From Cryobacterium levicorallinum (GTDB taxonomy: Bacteria > Actinomycetota > Actinomycetes > Actinomycetales > Microbacteriaceae): 64,000 bases of DNA. Positions within the stretch are counted from its first letter, which is position 1; the number at the start of each line of letters is the position of its first letter. The translations under genes and the position numbers were made by a program. The notes under the pieces are model-generated. The model was not told the origin of the DNA. It ran no database searches and saw only the letters and a list, made by a program, of their open reading frames with translations. Positions 33,850 through 46,429 of this stretch are shown in pieces. The DNA is taken from contig NZ_SOFE01000023.1 of assembly GCF_004402405.1 (NCBI RefSeq), positions 246,297 to 310,296 on the forward strand, in the 5' to 3' direction.

Positions 33850-35543
33850 GCGAGACCCACACTGGGCGCGGCCTCGGTAGTAGCTGCAGGTGCGTGCCGG
33901 TAGAAGTCGGCGTGCTGGGGTGCCAGTGGCGTACGGTCCAGGATGAGGTCCGCAGCCTTTTCGGCGAGCATCATGACCGGTGCGTAGATGTTGCCGTTGG
34001 TCACATAGGGCATCGCGGAGGCGTCAGCCACGCGGAGCCCCGAGGTCCCGTGGACCTTCATGGTGAGCGGATCCACCACCGCCAGGGGGTCAGAGGCAGG
34101 GCCCATCTTGGCGGTACAGGAGGGATGGAGCGCCGTTTCGGCGTCCCGAGCCACCCAGTCCAGGATTTCCTCGTCCGTCTGCACGGACGGGCCGGGTGAG
34201 AGTTCGCCGCCGCTGTAGGGAGCCAGGGCCGGCCGGCCGAGAATGTCGCGGGTAACCCGGATGGCTTCGACCCATTCGCGCCGGTCCTGGTCCGTGGACA
34301 GATAGTTGAATTGCAGGGACGGGTGCGTGGCCGGGTTCGTGGAGATGATCTTCAGACTGCCCCTGGTGTCGGAGTACATGGGGCCGACGTGGACCTGATA
34401 CCCGTGTTTGGCATCGGCCTTCTGGCCGTCGTAGCGCACAGCCACCGGCAGGAAGTGAAACATCAAGTTGGGGTAGGCGACGTCATCGTTGGAGCGAACG
34501 AATCCGCCTCCTTCGAAATGGTTGGTGGCAGCCGGGCCCTTGCGGCTCAGCAGCCACTGGAGTCCGATCAATGGGTAGCGCCAGAGGCTGAGGCTAGGCT
34601 GCATGGACACGGGCTGCGTGCAGGAGTGCTGGACATAGACCTCCAGGTGGTCTTGCAGGTTTTCGCCGACACCGGGCAGAGCCACGACAGTCGTGATGCC
34701 CAGCGACGAGAGGTGGGCCGAATCACCAATGCCGGACAGTTGCAGCAACTGGGGCGTGTTGATGGCCCCGCCGCACAGCACCACCTCCTTGGCGCTGACG
34801 GTGTGCAGCCTCCCGTTCCGGCGGTAGCTGACCCCCGTGGCCGTTGTGCCGTCGAAGTTGACTCTGGCCACCAGCGCCCGGGTGCGGACTGTCAGGTTCC
34901 GACGGCCCTTGTTGGGGCGAAGGTAAGCCCGGGAAGCCGACAGCCGCTGGCCCTTGTGGATGTTACGGTCGAACGGGCCGAAGCCTTCCTGCCTGTACCC
35001 GTTGACGTCATCGGTGCGTTTGTGACCCGCTTCCTCGGCGGCGCGGAAGAAGGCCTGGAACAGGGGATTGCGGGCGGGCCCGCGCTCCAGGACCAGAGGT
35101 CCGTCATGGCCGCGCAAGTCATCGTCCAGAGCTGCGGCCAGCGTGGTTTCCATGCGTTTGAAGTAGGGCAGACAGTGCGCGAAGTCCCAGGTCTCCATGC
35201 CGGCGTCCGCTCCCCAGCGTTCGTAGTCCAGGGGGTTACCGCGCTGGAAGATCATCCCGTTGATGGAGCTGGAGCCGCCGAGCACTTTGCCGCGGGCGTG
35301 GGCGATCTTCCGACCGTGCATGCGGGGTTCGGGGTCGGATTCGTATTGCCAGTCGTAGAACCTGTTGCCGCTGGGGAAGGTGAGGGCCGCCGGCATCTGG
35401 ATGAAAAGGTCCCACGGGTAGTCGCTGCGGCCCGCTTCAAGGACCAGCACCGTGTGCTGTCCGTCGGCGCTCAGCCTGTCTGCGAGGACCGATCCGGCGC
35501 TTCCGCCGCCGACTATCACGTAATCGAAGCTCTCGTTCGTCAT
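33846..35543 (-). CDS. betA: choline dehydrogenase (GMC oxidoreductase)
   Basis: The 565-residue flavoprotein opens with the FAD-binding [17 protein letters not shown] and carries both GMC signatures ([17 protein letters not shown] and [20 protein letters not shown]). Its C-terminal active-site region includes HPSCTAKMG and [28 protein letters not shown] holds the histidine that acts as base in choline oxidation. It converts choline to betaine aldehyde at the membrane face. It is the first gene of the betABproVWX operon. ATG 35543 has GGAGA upstream; the frame continues upstream without support. Confidence 0.9.
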   Translation of the reverse strand: MTNESFDYVIVGGGSAGSVLADRLSADGQHTVLVLEAGRSDYPWDLFIQMPAALTFPSGNRFYDWQYESDPEPRMHGRKIAHARGKVLGGSSSINGMIFQRGNPLDYERWGADAGMETWDFAHCLPYFKRMETTLAAALDDDLRGHDGPLVLERGPARNPLFQAFFRAAEEAGHKRTDDVNGYRQEGFGPFDRNIHKGQRLSASRAYLRPNKGRRNLTVRTRALVARVNFDGTTATGVSYRRNGRLHTVSAKEVVLCGGAINTPQLLQLSGIGDSAHLSSLGITTVVALPGVGENLQDHLEVYVQHSCTQPVSMQPSLSLWRYPLIGLQWLLSRKGPAATNHFEGGGFVRSNDDVAYPNLMFHFLPVAVRYDGQKADAKHGYQVHVGPMYSDTRGSLKIISTNPATHPSLQFNYLSTDQDRREWVEAIRVTRDILGRPALAPYSGGELSPGPSVQTDEEILDWVARDAETALHPSCTAKMGPASDPLAVVDPLTMKVHGTSGLRVADASAMPYVTNGNIYAPVMMLAEKAADLILDRTPLAPQHADFYRHAPAATTEAAPSVGLA

Positions 35544-35760
35544 AAGGTGAATCTCCTTGGGCGTGATCTGGGAGTCATTTTGGAGGGCCAGCAATGGTAA
35601 AGACGAACGGACAGGATCTGCCGTTTGCTGAGCCGTTTGCTGAGCCGTGTATGGATGCGGTATTCGCGAATGTGGTCCATTGCGCGTCGCTGTCGAAACA
35701 GTTCCGAAAATGCGGCCGGGCGCCAAGGACTATTAATCAGGGCGCGGGACGCCGCTGCCG

Positions 35761-35955
35761 TCAGCGAGGACCGAGGTCACTGTCAACATACGAGCCCGGG
35801 CGGTTCCCTTGGTCGTGTTGGCAATTGCAGCCGCCATCCAGTTGCAGCTGAACAGTGACTGGATTTGAGCACTCCAACTGGATATCCACGAAATCTTTCC
35901 CTTCGCTGCTAATCCGTAGCGTCTGTTGTTGGTCGCGGAGCTGGGACATGTACAT
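35761..35955 (-). CDS. hypothetical 64-residue protein between BCCT carrier and betA
   Basis: On the minus strand ATG 35955, with AAAGG upstream, opens a 64-codon frame reading MYMSQLRDQQQTLRISSEGK, then a strand-like FVDIQLECSNPVTVQLQLDG and GGCNCQHDQGNRPG. It has no recognised domain; two cysteines (CNC) lie near the C-terminus. It is on the same strand as the flanking genes, 95 bases after the BCCT stop and about 217 before betA. The remaining 35544-35760 has a short direct repeat (TGCTGAGCCGTTTGCTGAGCCG at 35623-35646) and probably the betA promoter, but no other gene. Confidence 0.35.
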   Translation of the reverse strand: MYMSQLRDQQQTLRISSEGKDFVDIQLECSNPVTVQLQLDGGCNCQHDQGNRPGSYVDSDLGPR

Positions 35956-36049
35956 ACCTTTGCTATTCGTTGGGGGTGGGTGAGGCTCGGCGGCACGGGC
36001 CTGAAGAAGCCGCGTGCCGCCGAGGTGGGCTGCTACCTAAGGTGCGCCG

Positions 36050-38044
36050 CTATTTACCGTCCGGGCCCGGCTGCTGGGGCTCGAAGGTTGGGATGCTCCC
36101 CGTGCGAGTGCCCCCCGGGCAGTCCGAGTCGGAGCATTTCTCGGCGCAGTCGTGCTTTGTCACGAGGTCGAACTGCACGCCGCCGTGTTGTTCCACGCCG
36201 GTGCGCATTGCTCGCTCTACGACGGATGTGGCCAGGCGACGCCGCAGGAAGAGAGGATCGCGACGCAGGTCCTTGGTGAGAGCGAAGCAGAGCAACACCA
36301 TGACGATGACGAACGGTAGCGCTGCCACGATGGTTATTCGTTGCAGGCCAGCCAAGGCTTCCGATGGTGCATCGCCGCCGGCCAGCAACATGACCGCCGC
36401 CACGGCACCGGTGAGGCAGCCCCAGAAGATGATCACTCCGCGGCGGGGGTGCTCGGCGCCATTGGAGCTGAGCGATCCCATCACGATTGAGGCAGCGTCG
36501 GCACCAGTGATAAAGAAGATAGCGACCAAAACCATGGCCAGCACGATAACGGCAGTAGTGGCCCAGTCAGGCATGCTCAGGTTCTTGATCAGGTCGAAGA
36601 GTGCTCCGTCGAAGTTGACGGTCGGTGTCCCGTCGACCACGGTGACCAGGCCCGGGGTGTTGGTTCTGTCGGCTTCCTGCTGAATTTGGAAGGCTGCGCC
36701 TCCGAAGACGGCAAACCAGATCACGCTGACGACGCTGGGCACCAGAAGCACTCCGGTGACGAGCTGGCGGATGGTGCGACCGCGGCTAATGCGGGCGATG
36801 AAGAGACCGACGAACGGGGTCCATGAGATCCACCAGGCCCAGTAGAAGATTGTCCAGCTGCTCATCCAGCTGCGCAGCGACTCATCGCCGACCGCTTCAG
36901 TCCGGGACGACATTTCGGCCAGGTCGCGGGCGTACTCGCCAACTGCAGAGGGGATCAAGTTAAGGATGAAGAGAGTGGGGCCCGCGACGAAGACGATCAA
37001 TGCCAGGACGACGGCCAGGACCATGTTGATGTTGGAAAGCCACTTGATACCGCGGCTGATTCCAGAGACGGCTGAAGCGACGAAGCACAAGGTCAGGACA
37101 GCGACAATCGCCACGAGCACGGGGGTGCCGATCTCGCCGAACCACCCGTTGGACGTCATGCCGCTGCCAATCTGCAGGGCACCAAGGCCCAACGATGCAG
37201 CGGTTCCAAACAAGGTGGCGAAAATGGCCAGGATGTTGATGAACTTCCCGACTGGCCCTTCGACCGTCCTGACTCCGAAGAGTGACGTGAATGCGACGGA
37301 GATCAATTGCCTGCGACCCAGGCGGTACGTCCCGTAGGCAATTGGGATGCCGACAATGGCATACATGGCCCAGGGGTGCAGCGTCCAGTGGAAGATCGAG
37401 GTGGCCATGGCAGTCTGGATGGCTTCGGGGGTTCGTCCGTCCACGGTGCCGGGCGGGGGAGAGATATAGTGATAAAGGGGTTCGGCCACGCCGTAGAACA
37501 TCAGCCCGATGCCCATGCCGGCGGCGAACATCATTGCGATCCAGGAGACAGTGCGGAATTCGGGCCTTTCGCCGTCCTTACCCAGCGGGATGTTGCCGAA
37601 CTTACCCAGGGCCAGCCACAGGACAAAGATCACGAAGAGCGATGCCACGAGCATGAAGAGCCAGCCGGTGTACTCCATGACCCAATTGAGGGCACCCGTG
37701 GAAGTGCTGGACAAACTATCGCGTCCCACAAAGCCCCAGACAACAAAGGCAATGGCGATGGCGCCGGTGATCCCGAAGATGATTTTGTCGAGACTGAGCT
37801 TATGGTTGCGGCGATCCGCAACTGCCTGCTCGGTCTGGGCATGACGCAATTCTTCGAGGATTTGCCCGTACTCGGCGTCCGGCACGGCGCGTGCGGGGAT
37901 TGTGTCTACTTCGCCGGAGACACCAATGATTGCATTACTCTTCTCCCCCCTTCGGGACTCGTCATTACGCGGAGTCTCTGCCACATCATTGTTGGCAGGT
38001 AACTCCTCGGGTGTATGGGATTTTAGGTCACTATTAAAAGGCAT
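36050..38044 (-). CDS. BCCT-family betaine/choline carrier
   Basis: The 664-residue protein has about 12 membrane helices starting near residue 95 and the BCCT core: FAAGMGIGLMFYGVAEPLYHY, and the signature FYWAWWISWTPFVGLFIARI with SRGRTIRQ (tryptophan box for the trimethylammonium group). Members use sodium or proton symport to take up choline, betaine, carnitine or ectoine. The long polar N-terminus (about 90 residues) and a cysteine-bearing C-terminal tail (KHDCAEKCSDSDCPG) are unusual. ATG 38044 has an AAAGGA ribosome site; a longer frame upstream is not supported. The catabolic context favours choline or glycine betaine. Confidence 0.87.
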   Translation of the reverse strand: MPFNSDLKSHTPEELPANNDVAETPRNDESRRGEKSNAIIGVSGEVDTIPARAVPDAEYGQILEELRHAQTEQAVADRRNHKLSLDKIIFGITGAIAIAFVVWGFVGRDSLSSTSTGALNWVMEYTGWLFMLVASLFVIFVLWLALGKFGNIPLGKDGERPEFRTVSWIAMMFAAGMGIGLMFYGVAEPLYHYISPPPGTVDGRTPEAIQTAMATSIFHWTLHPWAMYAIVGIPIAYGTYRLGRRQLISVAFTSLFGVRTVEGPVGKFINILAIFATLFGTAASLGLGALQIGSGMTSNGWFGEIGTPVLVAIVAVLTLCFVASAVSGISRGIKWLSNINMVLAVVLALIVFVAGPTLFILNLIPSAVGEYARDLAEMSSRTEAVGDESLRSWMSSWTIFYWAWWISWTPFVGLFIARISRGRTIRQLVTGVLLVPSVVSVIWFAVFGGAAFQIQQEADRTNTPGLVTVVDGTPTVNFDGALFDLIKNLSMPDWATTAVIVLAMVLVAIFFITGADAASIVMGSLSSNGAEHPRRGVIIFWGCLTGAVAAVMLLAGGDAPSEALAGLQRITIVAALPFVIVMVLLCFALTKDLRRDPLFLRRRLATSVVERAMRTGVEQHGGVQFDLVTKHDCAEKCSDSDCPGGTRTGSIPTFEPQQPGPDGK

Positions 38045-38401
38045 AAGCGTGTCCTTTGTTCGATGCGGCATAGGCCTGTGGTTACACATGGCCCTTGGGG
38101 TCAGATCGGGCAGAAGGTTGAGAGCCTCCTCCAAATCGAAAATCATAATTCGGCCTTTGACGGCTGATATTCCTAAATCACCAGTAAAGATATATCTGAG
38201 GCATCGTATTGCAGGCCTGGATGTGTGTCCAGAGATTTCTTCGCGGTCGTGCATCACGGCTGAGTGCTTCAGTCCGGACCGCCAGCAGAGCTTGCTCCCG
38301 GCTTACGGCTAAACGGGAAGTCGTGGCCCGGGTTTGCGCACACCGCGCATCGACCCTCAGAGGTGCTGGCACTCCATTTTCATAACGGCCCCGGCGGGGC
38401 G
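38045..38401 (-). promoter_or_regulatory. spacer with AGATATATCT dyad upstream of BCCT gene
   Basis: These 357 bases lie between the DMG-oxidase stop and the BCCT start. A palindrome AGATATATCT occupies 38188-38197, about 145 bases before the BCCT ATG, and resembles dyads in two GntR-gene junctions (41901-41910, 43446-43457). It is a candidate operator. No gene is supported here. Confidence 0.4.
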
Positions 38402-40921
<2,520 letters not shown>

Positions 40922-40950
40922 TCAATACCTGCTGGTTGGGTGGCTTCTAC

Positions 40951-41865
40951 TTACCGGAACACGACGGTGCTGTTCCGATCCAGAAGTACACGGTGTTCGC
41001 AGTGCCAGCGCACGGCCCGGGAGAGTGCCAGTGCTTCGGCGTCCCGTCCGACTGTTGAAAGAGCGGTCGGTCCATAGCTGTGGTCGACCCTGATGACTTC
41101 CTGTTCGATGATTGGCCCCTCATCGAGTTCCGCAGTGACGTAGTGGGCCGTGGCGCCCACCAGCTTTACGCCACGGTCGTAGGCCTGGTGGTAAGGGCGT
41201 GCGCCCTTGAATCCCGGGAGAAAGGAATGGTGGATGTTGATAGCGCGGCCTTCCAGCGAGCGGCAGAGGTCATCGGACAGAACCTGCATGTACCGGGCAA
41301 GCACGACGAGGTCGATTTTCTGCTCCTCCACCAGTTCCAGTAAGCGCCGCTCGGCGTCCAATTTGGTCGCGGGAGTCACCGGGAGGTAGATGAAGGGGAC
41401 GCCGGCGGCCTCAACCATTGCCCGGTGGGTTTCATGATTGGAAACCACAAGGGCAATGTCGCCGTGGAGGCTTCCGCCCCGCCAGCGAAAGAGTAAGTCG
41501 TTCAGGCAGTGCCCGAACTTGGACACCATGACCAGGATGCGTTGCTTCGTCTCGTCATGAAAGCTAAATTTCATGTCGAAGCGGGCAGCAATCGATCGGA
41601 ATTCTTCCTCGAGACCGTCCGGGGTGTAAGTAGAAGGGCCCGAGAATGCGGTGCGGAGATGCAGAGTCTCTCGGAGGCCGTCATCGAACTGCTGGTGTTC
41701 TTCAATGTTGAAGCCACGCTCGAACAGGAACGTTGTGACCGCGTGGACGATGCCTGCGCGTTCGACGCACGACAATGTGAGAACGAACTTCTTCGTCTGC
41801 TCTTGCCCAAGAACCTCCGATTGAGGCAGTGTGCTGGTAGATGAGTCTGTCGAAATTAGCGTCAT
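40951..41865 (-). CDS. purU: formyltetrahydrofolate deformylase
   Basis: The 304-residue protein has an N-terminal ACT domain (about residues 25-100: FVLTLSCVERAGIVHAVTTF) and a formyl-transferase-fold hydrolase domain with INIHHSFLPGFKGARPYHQA (catalytic N and H) and GATAHYVTAELDEGPII (catalytic D). It hydrolyses 10-formyl-THF to formate and THF, regenerating THF for the folate-dependent DMG and sarcosine demethylation steps. Linkage of purU to DMG and sarcosine oxidase genes is common. ATG 41865 has GGAG upstream. It is divergent from the first GntR gene, sharing a 120-base regulatory region. Confidence 0.9.
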   Translation of the reverse strand: MTLISTDSSTSTLPQSEVLGQEQTKKFVLTLSCVERAGIVHAVTTFLFERGFNIEEHQQFDDGLRETLHLRTAFSGPSTYTPDGLEEEFRSIAARFDMKFSFHDETKQRILVMVSKFGHCLNDLLFRWRGGSLHGDIALVVSNHETHRAMVEAAGVPFIYLPVTPATKLDAERRLLELVEEQKIDLVVLARYMQVLSDDLCRSLEGRAINIHHSFLPGFKGARPYHQAYDRGVKLVGATAHYVTAELDEGPIIEQEVIRVDHSYGPTALSTVGRDAEALALSRAVRWHCEHRVLLDRNSTVVFR

Positions 41866-41985
41866 GTCTCCGCCCCTATATATATTGGCAGTATTACTAC
41901 TGATATATCTGATTTTGTGATCAGCGTATACTGGCGACTGAGATAGGTCAATAGCCTTCTTGCTCGATTTGAAAGGGGTCAACGA
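41866..41985. promoter_or_regulatory. divergent purU / gntR region with TGATATATCT dyad
   Basis: The AT-rich 120-base junction contains TATATATAT (41877-41885) and a TGATATATCT element at 41901-41910 (inner palindrome GATATATC). The same core occurs at 38188-38197 and, inverted, near 43448. It is the likely operator for one of the GntR proteins. Confidence 0.45.
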
Positions 41986-42681
41986 ATGGCGGTTGAAGCT
42001 TGGGTGAGTGCTGGTGCTGGTGCTGGTGCTGATGCCGCACGGAGGTCGTTGGCGGATATAGCCTACGAACGCGTTCGCGATCGGCTGCTGACTCTGGACA
42101 TCAAGCCTGGCGATCTACTCAGTGATGGCGAGCTCGCCAAAGACTTGGGCGTCGGGCGCACGCCGGTGCGCGAAGCCTTGAAACGGCTGGAGCTCGATCG
42201 CCTCGTTGTGTCCTACCCGCGGAGAGGAACTTTCGCGACCCGCGTGGACGTTACTGACCTTGCGTTCATTTCCGAAATCCGCACGCAGCTGGAACCCCTT
42301 GCCGCTTCCCGGGCTGCCCGCGTGGCCACGGTGTCTGCCAGGGAACAGTTGCGGGAGGTCATGCGCGCCGTCGAGGGATTCGACGCGAGCGCAGCGTCCG
42401 TCGTCGAAACGCTGCGGTTGGACGCCAGCGTGCACCGCGGCATTTATGCGGCGGCCGCCAATCCCCACCTCGAAGATGTCCTGATCCGCTACGACAATCT
42501 TGCGACACGAATCTGGTGCATGGTCCTGGATCGCCTGCCTGACCTGTCCCGGCACGTCCATGAGCATGTGGACCTGCTCCGTGCCGTTATCGACGGAGAT
42601 GAGGCAGGTGCCGCCGAACTCGCGCGGATCCACGTGAGTGGCTTCGAGCAGGCGGTACGCGAAGCTCTTTTCGCCGCCTGA
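41986..42681 (+). CDS. GntR/FCD-family regulator
   Basis: The 231-residue protein has a winged helix (YERVRDRLLTLDIKPGDLLS, LGVGRTPVREALKRLELDRL) followed by an FCD effector domain with metal/ligand histidines (D/H pattern in LRLDASVHRGIYAAAANPHL and HVHEHVDLL). It is strongly similar to the other GntR protein encoded at 42708-43370, sharing VVSYPRRGTFATRVD and HLEDVLIRYDNLATRIWC. The N-terminus carries a short Gly-Ala repeat encoded by a GGTGCT tandem repeat. The likely role is repression of the DMG/sarcosine genes until an intermediate is present. Confidence 0.87.
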   Translation: MAVEAWVSAGAGAGADAARRSLADIAYERVRDRLLTLDIKPGDLLSDGELAKDLGVGRTPVREALKRLELDRLVVSYPRRGTFATRVDVTDLAFISEIRTQLEPLAASRAARVATVSAREQLREVMRAVEGFDASAASVVETLRLDASVHRGIYAAAANPHLEDVLIRYDNLATRIWCMVLDRLPDLSRHVHEHVDLLRAVIDGDEAGAAELARIHVSGFEQAVREALFAA

Positions 42682-42707
42682 GGCAGGCGCCGCCCACCAG
42701 GAACCGT

Positions 42708-43370
42708 CTAAAGGGCGGTGCGGATGGTCTTCTCGAAGTTGGTCACGTGCTCGAGGGCCAGCCCAGCGGAAAGTTCGCCGTCACCGTCGGCGATGGCCTG
42801 GAGCAGCTTGACATGCTCGGTGATGTGCCCGACCACGGATGGGATTTTGTCGAGCACCAGACACCAGATGCGCGTTGCCAGGTTGTCGTAGCGGATCAGC
42901 ACGTCTTCCAGATGCGCATTGCCGGCTGCGGCATAGATCTGCCGGTGTACTTTGATGTCAAAGCGCATCAGGTCATGCTGGTCCGAGTTGCCAGGTTCTG
43001 AACCTGCAATACTAGCGGCTAAATCTCGGAATTTTGCGCGCATTGGCGCGGTGGCGTTCTGCGCCGCACGTCGGGCCGCGAGTGGCTCCAGTAATTGGCG
43101 GATCTCCGAAATGTCTGCCAACTCGGTGAAGTCGACGCGGGTGGCAAAAGTTCCGCGGCGCGGGTACGAGACGACGAGGTGATCGCTCTCGAGTCGCTTG
43201 AGCGCCTCGCGCACGGGGGTGCGCCCAATACCGAGGCTCGCCGCCAGGGCTGAATCGTTGATGGCATCGCCCGGGCGTATCTCCAGCATGATCAGCTGGT
43301 CGCGCAGACTGCGGTAGGCATGCTCTGACAACGACAGATCTGGCTCAGCCGCTGCTGTAGCGTTCGTCAT
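42708..43370 (-). CDS. GntR/FCD-family regulator (paralogue)
   Basis: The 220-residue protein is built like its neighbour: winged helix (YRSLRDQLIMLEIRPGDAIN, LGIGRTPVREALKRLESDHL) and FCD domain (RFDIKVHRQIYAAAGNAHLE, HITEHVKLL). It faces away from glyA, so its 133-base upstream region also controls glyA-soxBDAG-sdaA. ATG 43370 is taken because the frame upstream adds residues without homology. Its stop is 26 bases from the stop of the convergent paralogue. The pair probably arose by duplication and may respond to different intermediates such as glycine and sarcosine. Confidence 0.87.
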   Translation of the reverse strand: MTNATAAAEPDLSLSEHAYRSLRDQLIMLEIRPGDAINDSALAASLGIGRTPVREALKRLESDHLVVSYPRRGTFATRVDFTELADISEIRQLLEPLAARRAAQNATAPMRAKFRDLAASIAGSEPGNSDQHDLMRFDIKVHRQIYAAAGNAHLEDVLIRYDNLATRIWCLVLDKIPSVVGHITEHVKLLQAIADGDGELSAGLALEHVTNFEKTIRTAL

Positions 43371-43503
43371 GGTTTCTCCTCGGGTCGCTTGCCCCAGAGG
43401 AAGTCCTTGACGTCGAACTGGCCGCACTATATTGTTGCACTTAATCTAATATATCAATTGGCTAATAGTTACGTATTAGCGGCGATTTGCAAGGAGCTAA
43501 CCC
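43371..43503. promoter_or_regulatory. divergent gntR / glyA region with ATATATC element
   Basis: AT-rich segment 43441-43475 contains AATATATCAATT (43448-43459), whose complement TTGATATATT resembles the TGATATATCT box at 41901. AAGGAG at 43491-43496 is the glyA ribosome site. No riboswitch-like structure was seen. Confidence 0.4.
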
Positions 43504-44832
43504 ATGGCCGATGTGCTCACCGGTACTCTGTCCAGCGTAGATGCCGAGGTCGGCGAGGCCATCACTCGAGAGCTGGCTCGTCAGCAATCGACACTGGAAA
43601 TGATCGCCTCTGAAAATTTCGCCCCCGCAGCCGTCATGGAAGCACAGGGCTCGGTACTGACCAACAAGTACGCGGAGGGTTACCCGGGCAAGCGCTATTA
43701 CGGTGGCTGCGAGCACATTGACGTGATTGAACAGCTGGCGATCGACCGAGTGAAGGCACTCTTTGGTGCCGAGGCCGCCAACGTGCAGCCACACTCGGGC
43801 GCGCAAGCGAACGCCGCCGCCATGGCGGCGCTCCTAAACCCCGGCGACACCATCCTGGGATTGGACCTGTCCCACGGCGGGCACCTGACGCACGGCATGC
43901 GGCTGAATTTCTCCGGCAAGTTGTACAACGCCATTGCGTACCACGTGCGCGAATCAGACATGACCGTGGATATGGTCGAACTGGAAGCGCTGACATTGGA
44001 ACACCAACCCAAACTGATCGTGGCCGGGTGGTCCGCATACACCCGACAGCTCGATTTTGCGGAGTTCCGCCGCATCGCAGACCTCGCCGGCGCATATCTG
44101 ATGGTGGATATGGCGCACTTCGCCGGGCTGGTAGCTGCTGGTCTGCACTCGAACCCGGTTCCGTACGCCGACGTCGTCACCACGACGACACACAAGACCC
44201 TGGGTGGCCCTCGGGGCGGGGTGATCCTCAGCCGTGAGTCCCTGGCACGAAAGATCAACAGCGCGGTGTTTCCCGGTCAGCAGGGCGGCCCGTTGGAACA
44301 CGTCATCGCCGCGAAGGCGGTCGCCTTCAAAATTGCCGCCACGCAAGCTTTCCGCGAGCGCCAAGAACGCACCCTCGAGGGTGCCAAAATCCTCGCCGAA
44401 CGTCTGCTCGCCTCGGATGTCGCGGAATACGGAATCTCCGTGGTGGGCGGCGGCACGGACGTGCACCTCGTGTTGGTCGACCTGCGCAACTCCGCCCTTG
44501 ACGGCCAGCAAGGCGAGGATCGGCTGCACCGCATCGGCATTACCGTGAACCGTAACGCCGTTCCGTTCGACCCGAGGCCGCCCATGATTTCCTCCGGGCT
44601 GCGGATCGGCACACCGGCACTGGCCACCCGCGGATTTGGCCGTGCCGAATTCACCGAGGTCGCTGACATTATCGCGGCCGCCATTTCGGGTGACCTGAGT
44701 GAGGATTCCGCGATCCTGTTGCGCGAGCGGGTTCGGAAGCTGACAGAGAAATTTCCGCTGTATCCGCAGCTGTCCGCGCCGGTATCGTCCGAAGAACCAA
44801 TCGTGGCCGTGCTGAGCGGAGTCGCTCAGTGA
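43504..44832 (+). CDS. glyA: serine hydroxymethyltransferase
   Basis: The 442-residue PLP enzyme has [39 protein letters not shown] and the PLP-lysine motif [14 protein letters not shown]. Here it condenses glycine with 5,10-methylene-THF to serine, using both products of sarcosine oxidation (glycine and the methylene group). It is the first gene of the glyA-soxBDAG-sdaA operon, preceded by AAGGAG. A biosynthetic glyA probably exists elsewhere. Its stop overlaps the GTG start of soxB. Confidence 0.92.
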   Translation: MADVLTGTLSSVDAEVGEAITRELARQQSTLEMIASENFAPAAVMEAQGSVLTNKYAEGYPGKRYYGGCEHIDVIEQLAIDRVKALFGAEAANVQPHSGAQANAAAMAALLNPGDTILGLDLSHGGHLTHGMRLNFSGKLYNAIAYHVRESDMTVDMVELEALTLEHQPKLIVAGWSAYTRQLDFAEFRRIADLAGAYLMVDMAHFAGLVAAGLHSNPVPYADVVTTTTHKTLGGPRGGVILSRESLARKINSAVFPGQQGGPLEHVIAAKAVAFKIAATQAFRERQERTLEGAKILAERLLASDVAEYGISVVGGGTDVHLVLVDLRNSALDGQQGEDRLHRIGITVNRNAVPFDPRPPMISSGLRIGTPALATRGFGRAEFTEVADIIAAAISGDLSEDSAILLRERVRKLTEKFPLYPQLSAPVSSEEPIVAVLSGVAQ

Positions 44833-46049
44833 GTACCCAACAGCTGAAGGAGCACCCGGAGTTCCTGTGGCACAACCCCGATCCCAAGAAGTCGTACGAC
44901 GCCGTGATCATCGGTGGCGGCGGTCACGGGTTGGCGACGGCGTATTACCTGGCGAAGAATCACGGGATGACGAACATCGCGATCCTGGAGAAGGGCTGGC
45001 TGGCTGGCGGGAATATGGCCCGCAATACCACCATCATCCGCTCTAACTACCTGTGGGATGAGAGCGCGGCGATCTACGAGCAATCGCTCAAACTCTGGGA
45101 GATCCTGCCGGAAGAGCTCGAATACGACTTTCTCTTCAGCCAGCGTGGCGTCATGAACCTCGCCCATACTCTTGGGGACGTTCGTGAAAGCATCCGTCGG
45201 GTCGGCGCCAACCAACTCAACGGGGTCGACGCCGAATGGCTCGACCCGAAGCAGGTGAAGGAACTCTGCCCGATCCTGAACATCAGCGACAACATCCGTT
45301 ACCCGGTCATGGGTGCCACCTACCAACCCCGGGCCGGCATCGCCAAGCATGATCACGTGGCGTGGGCGTTTGCCCGCAAATGCGACGAGCTGGGGGTCGA
45401 CATCATCCAGAACTGTGAGGTCACCGGCTTCATCAAAGACGGCGAGCGGGTCACCGGCGTGGAAACCAGCCGTGGCACCATCAGCACCGGCAAAGTGGGA
45501 CTGTGCGCGGCCGGACACAGTTCGTTGCTCGCCGAAATGGCCGGGTTTCGGCTGCCGATCCAGTCCCACCCGCTGCAGGCGTTGGTGTCCGAGCTGCACG
45601 AACCCGTTCACCCGACGGTGGTGATGTCGAATCAGGTACACGTGTATGTCTCCCAGGCCCACAAGGGCGAACTGGTGATGGGGGCCGGAGTCGACTCGTA
45701 CAACGGCTATGGCCAGCGTGGATCCTTCCACGTCATCGAAGAGCAGATGGCCGCCGCCGTCGAGCTGTTTCCGATCTTCGCCCGGGCCCATGTGCTGCGC
45801 ACCTGGGGCGGCATCGTCGACACCACAATGGATGCCTCGCCCATCATCGGGACCACACCGGTTGAGAATATGTACGTTAATTGCGGGTGGGGAACCGGCG
45901 GCTTCAAGGGAACGCCGGCAGCGGGCCTGACCTTCGCCCACACCATCGCCACCGGGGCCCCGCACGCCCTGAACAAGCCGTTCTCTCTGGAACGTTTCGA
46001 AACCGGCGCCCTGATCGACGAGCACGGCGCCGCCGCCGTGGCTCACTAG
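44829..46049 (+). CDS. soxB: sarcosine oxidase, beta subunit
   Basis: The 406-residue subunit has an N-terminal dinucleotide fold ([20 protein letters not shown]) and [19 protein letters not shown], characteristic of the beta subunit of heterotetrameric sarcosine oxidase. H174 (in [10 protein letters not shown]) lies where the covalent FMN histidine is reported for the Corynebacterium enzyme (from memory). The subunit carries the sarcosine-oxidising site, FAD and FMN. It starts with GTG overlapping the glyA stop, and soxD follows after 32 bases. Confidence 0.92.
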   Translation: MSTQQLKEHPEFLWHNPDPKKSYDAVIIGGGGHGLATAYYLAKNHGMTNIAILEKGWLAGGNMARNTTIIRSNYLWDESAAIYEQSLKLWEILPEELEYDFLFSQRGVMNLAHTLGDVRESIRRVGANQLNGVDAEWLDPKQVKELCPILNISDNIRYPVMGATYQPRAGIAKHDHVAWAFARKCDELGVDIIQNCEVTGFIKDGERVTGVETSRGTISTGKVGLCAAGHSSLLAEMAGFRLPIQSHPLQALVSELHEPVHPTVVMSNQVHVYVSQAHKGELVMGAGVDSYNGYGQRGSFHVIEEQMAAAVELFPIFARAHVLRTWGGIVDTTMDASPIIGTTPVENMYVNCGWGTGGFKGTPAAGLTFAHTIATGAPHALNKPFSLERFETGALIDEHGAAAVAH

Positions 46050-46081
46050 AAATCGACCTCTCAGAACGTAAGGAGCACGCC

Positions 46082-46429
46082 ATGCTGCTGTTTCCATGCC
46101 CCAACTGCGGGCCGCGCAACGAAACCGAATTTCACTATGGGGGACAAGCCCACGTGGCCTACCCCGAGCATCCGGCAGAACTCACCGACCGGGAGTGGGC
46201 GGAGTACCTCTTCTACCGCCAGAACACGAAAGGGCTCTTTGCGGAGCGATGGGTGCACAGTGCGGGATGCCGAAAGTGGTTCAATATGCTCCGGGACACC
46301 GTGAGCTATGACATCACGGCCGTCTATCGCATTGGCCAGGAGCCGCCAGCCCTGCGGACGTCGCAACCCACGACCGGTATGGGCATGAGTACTACCCGCC
46401 AAGGAACACCGGAAGGAGTCCAGCTATGA
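46082..46429 (+). CDS. soxD: sarcosine oxidase, delta subunit
   Basis: The 115-residue subunit opens [20 protein letters not shown], the standard delta start, with CPNCG supplying two zinc cysteines. [15 protein letters not shown] near residue 59 supplies further ligands. The delta subunit is structural. A short Gly/Met-rich tail ([11 protein letters not shown]) is typical of actinobacterial forms. AAGGAG at 46070-46075 precedes ATG 46082, and its stop overlaps the soxA start (ATGA). Confidence 0.9.
   Translation: MLLFPCPNCGPRNETEFHYGGQAHVAYPEHPAELTDREWAEYLFYRQNTKGLFAERWVHSAGCRKWFNMLRDTVSYDITAVYRIGQEPPALRTSQPTTGMGMSTTRQGTPEGVQL

Noticed and set aside
32296-33903. 535-codon plus-strand frame opposite betB
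   Set aside because: betB is complete and conserved on the other strand.
34311-35600. 429-codon plus-strand frame opposite betA
   Set aside because: The minus strand encodes an unmistakable GMC oxidoreductase; the frame is an antisense artefact.
43428-43503. Glycine riboswitch before glyA
   Set aside because: The spacer is short and AT-rich, without paired aptamer helices; the dyad fits a protein operator better.
44826-46097. 423-codon minus-strand frame opposite soxB
   Set aside because: soxB is certain; the frame is an antisense shadow.
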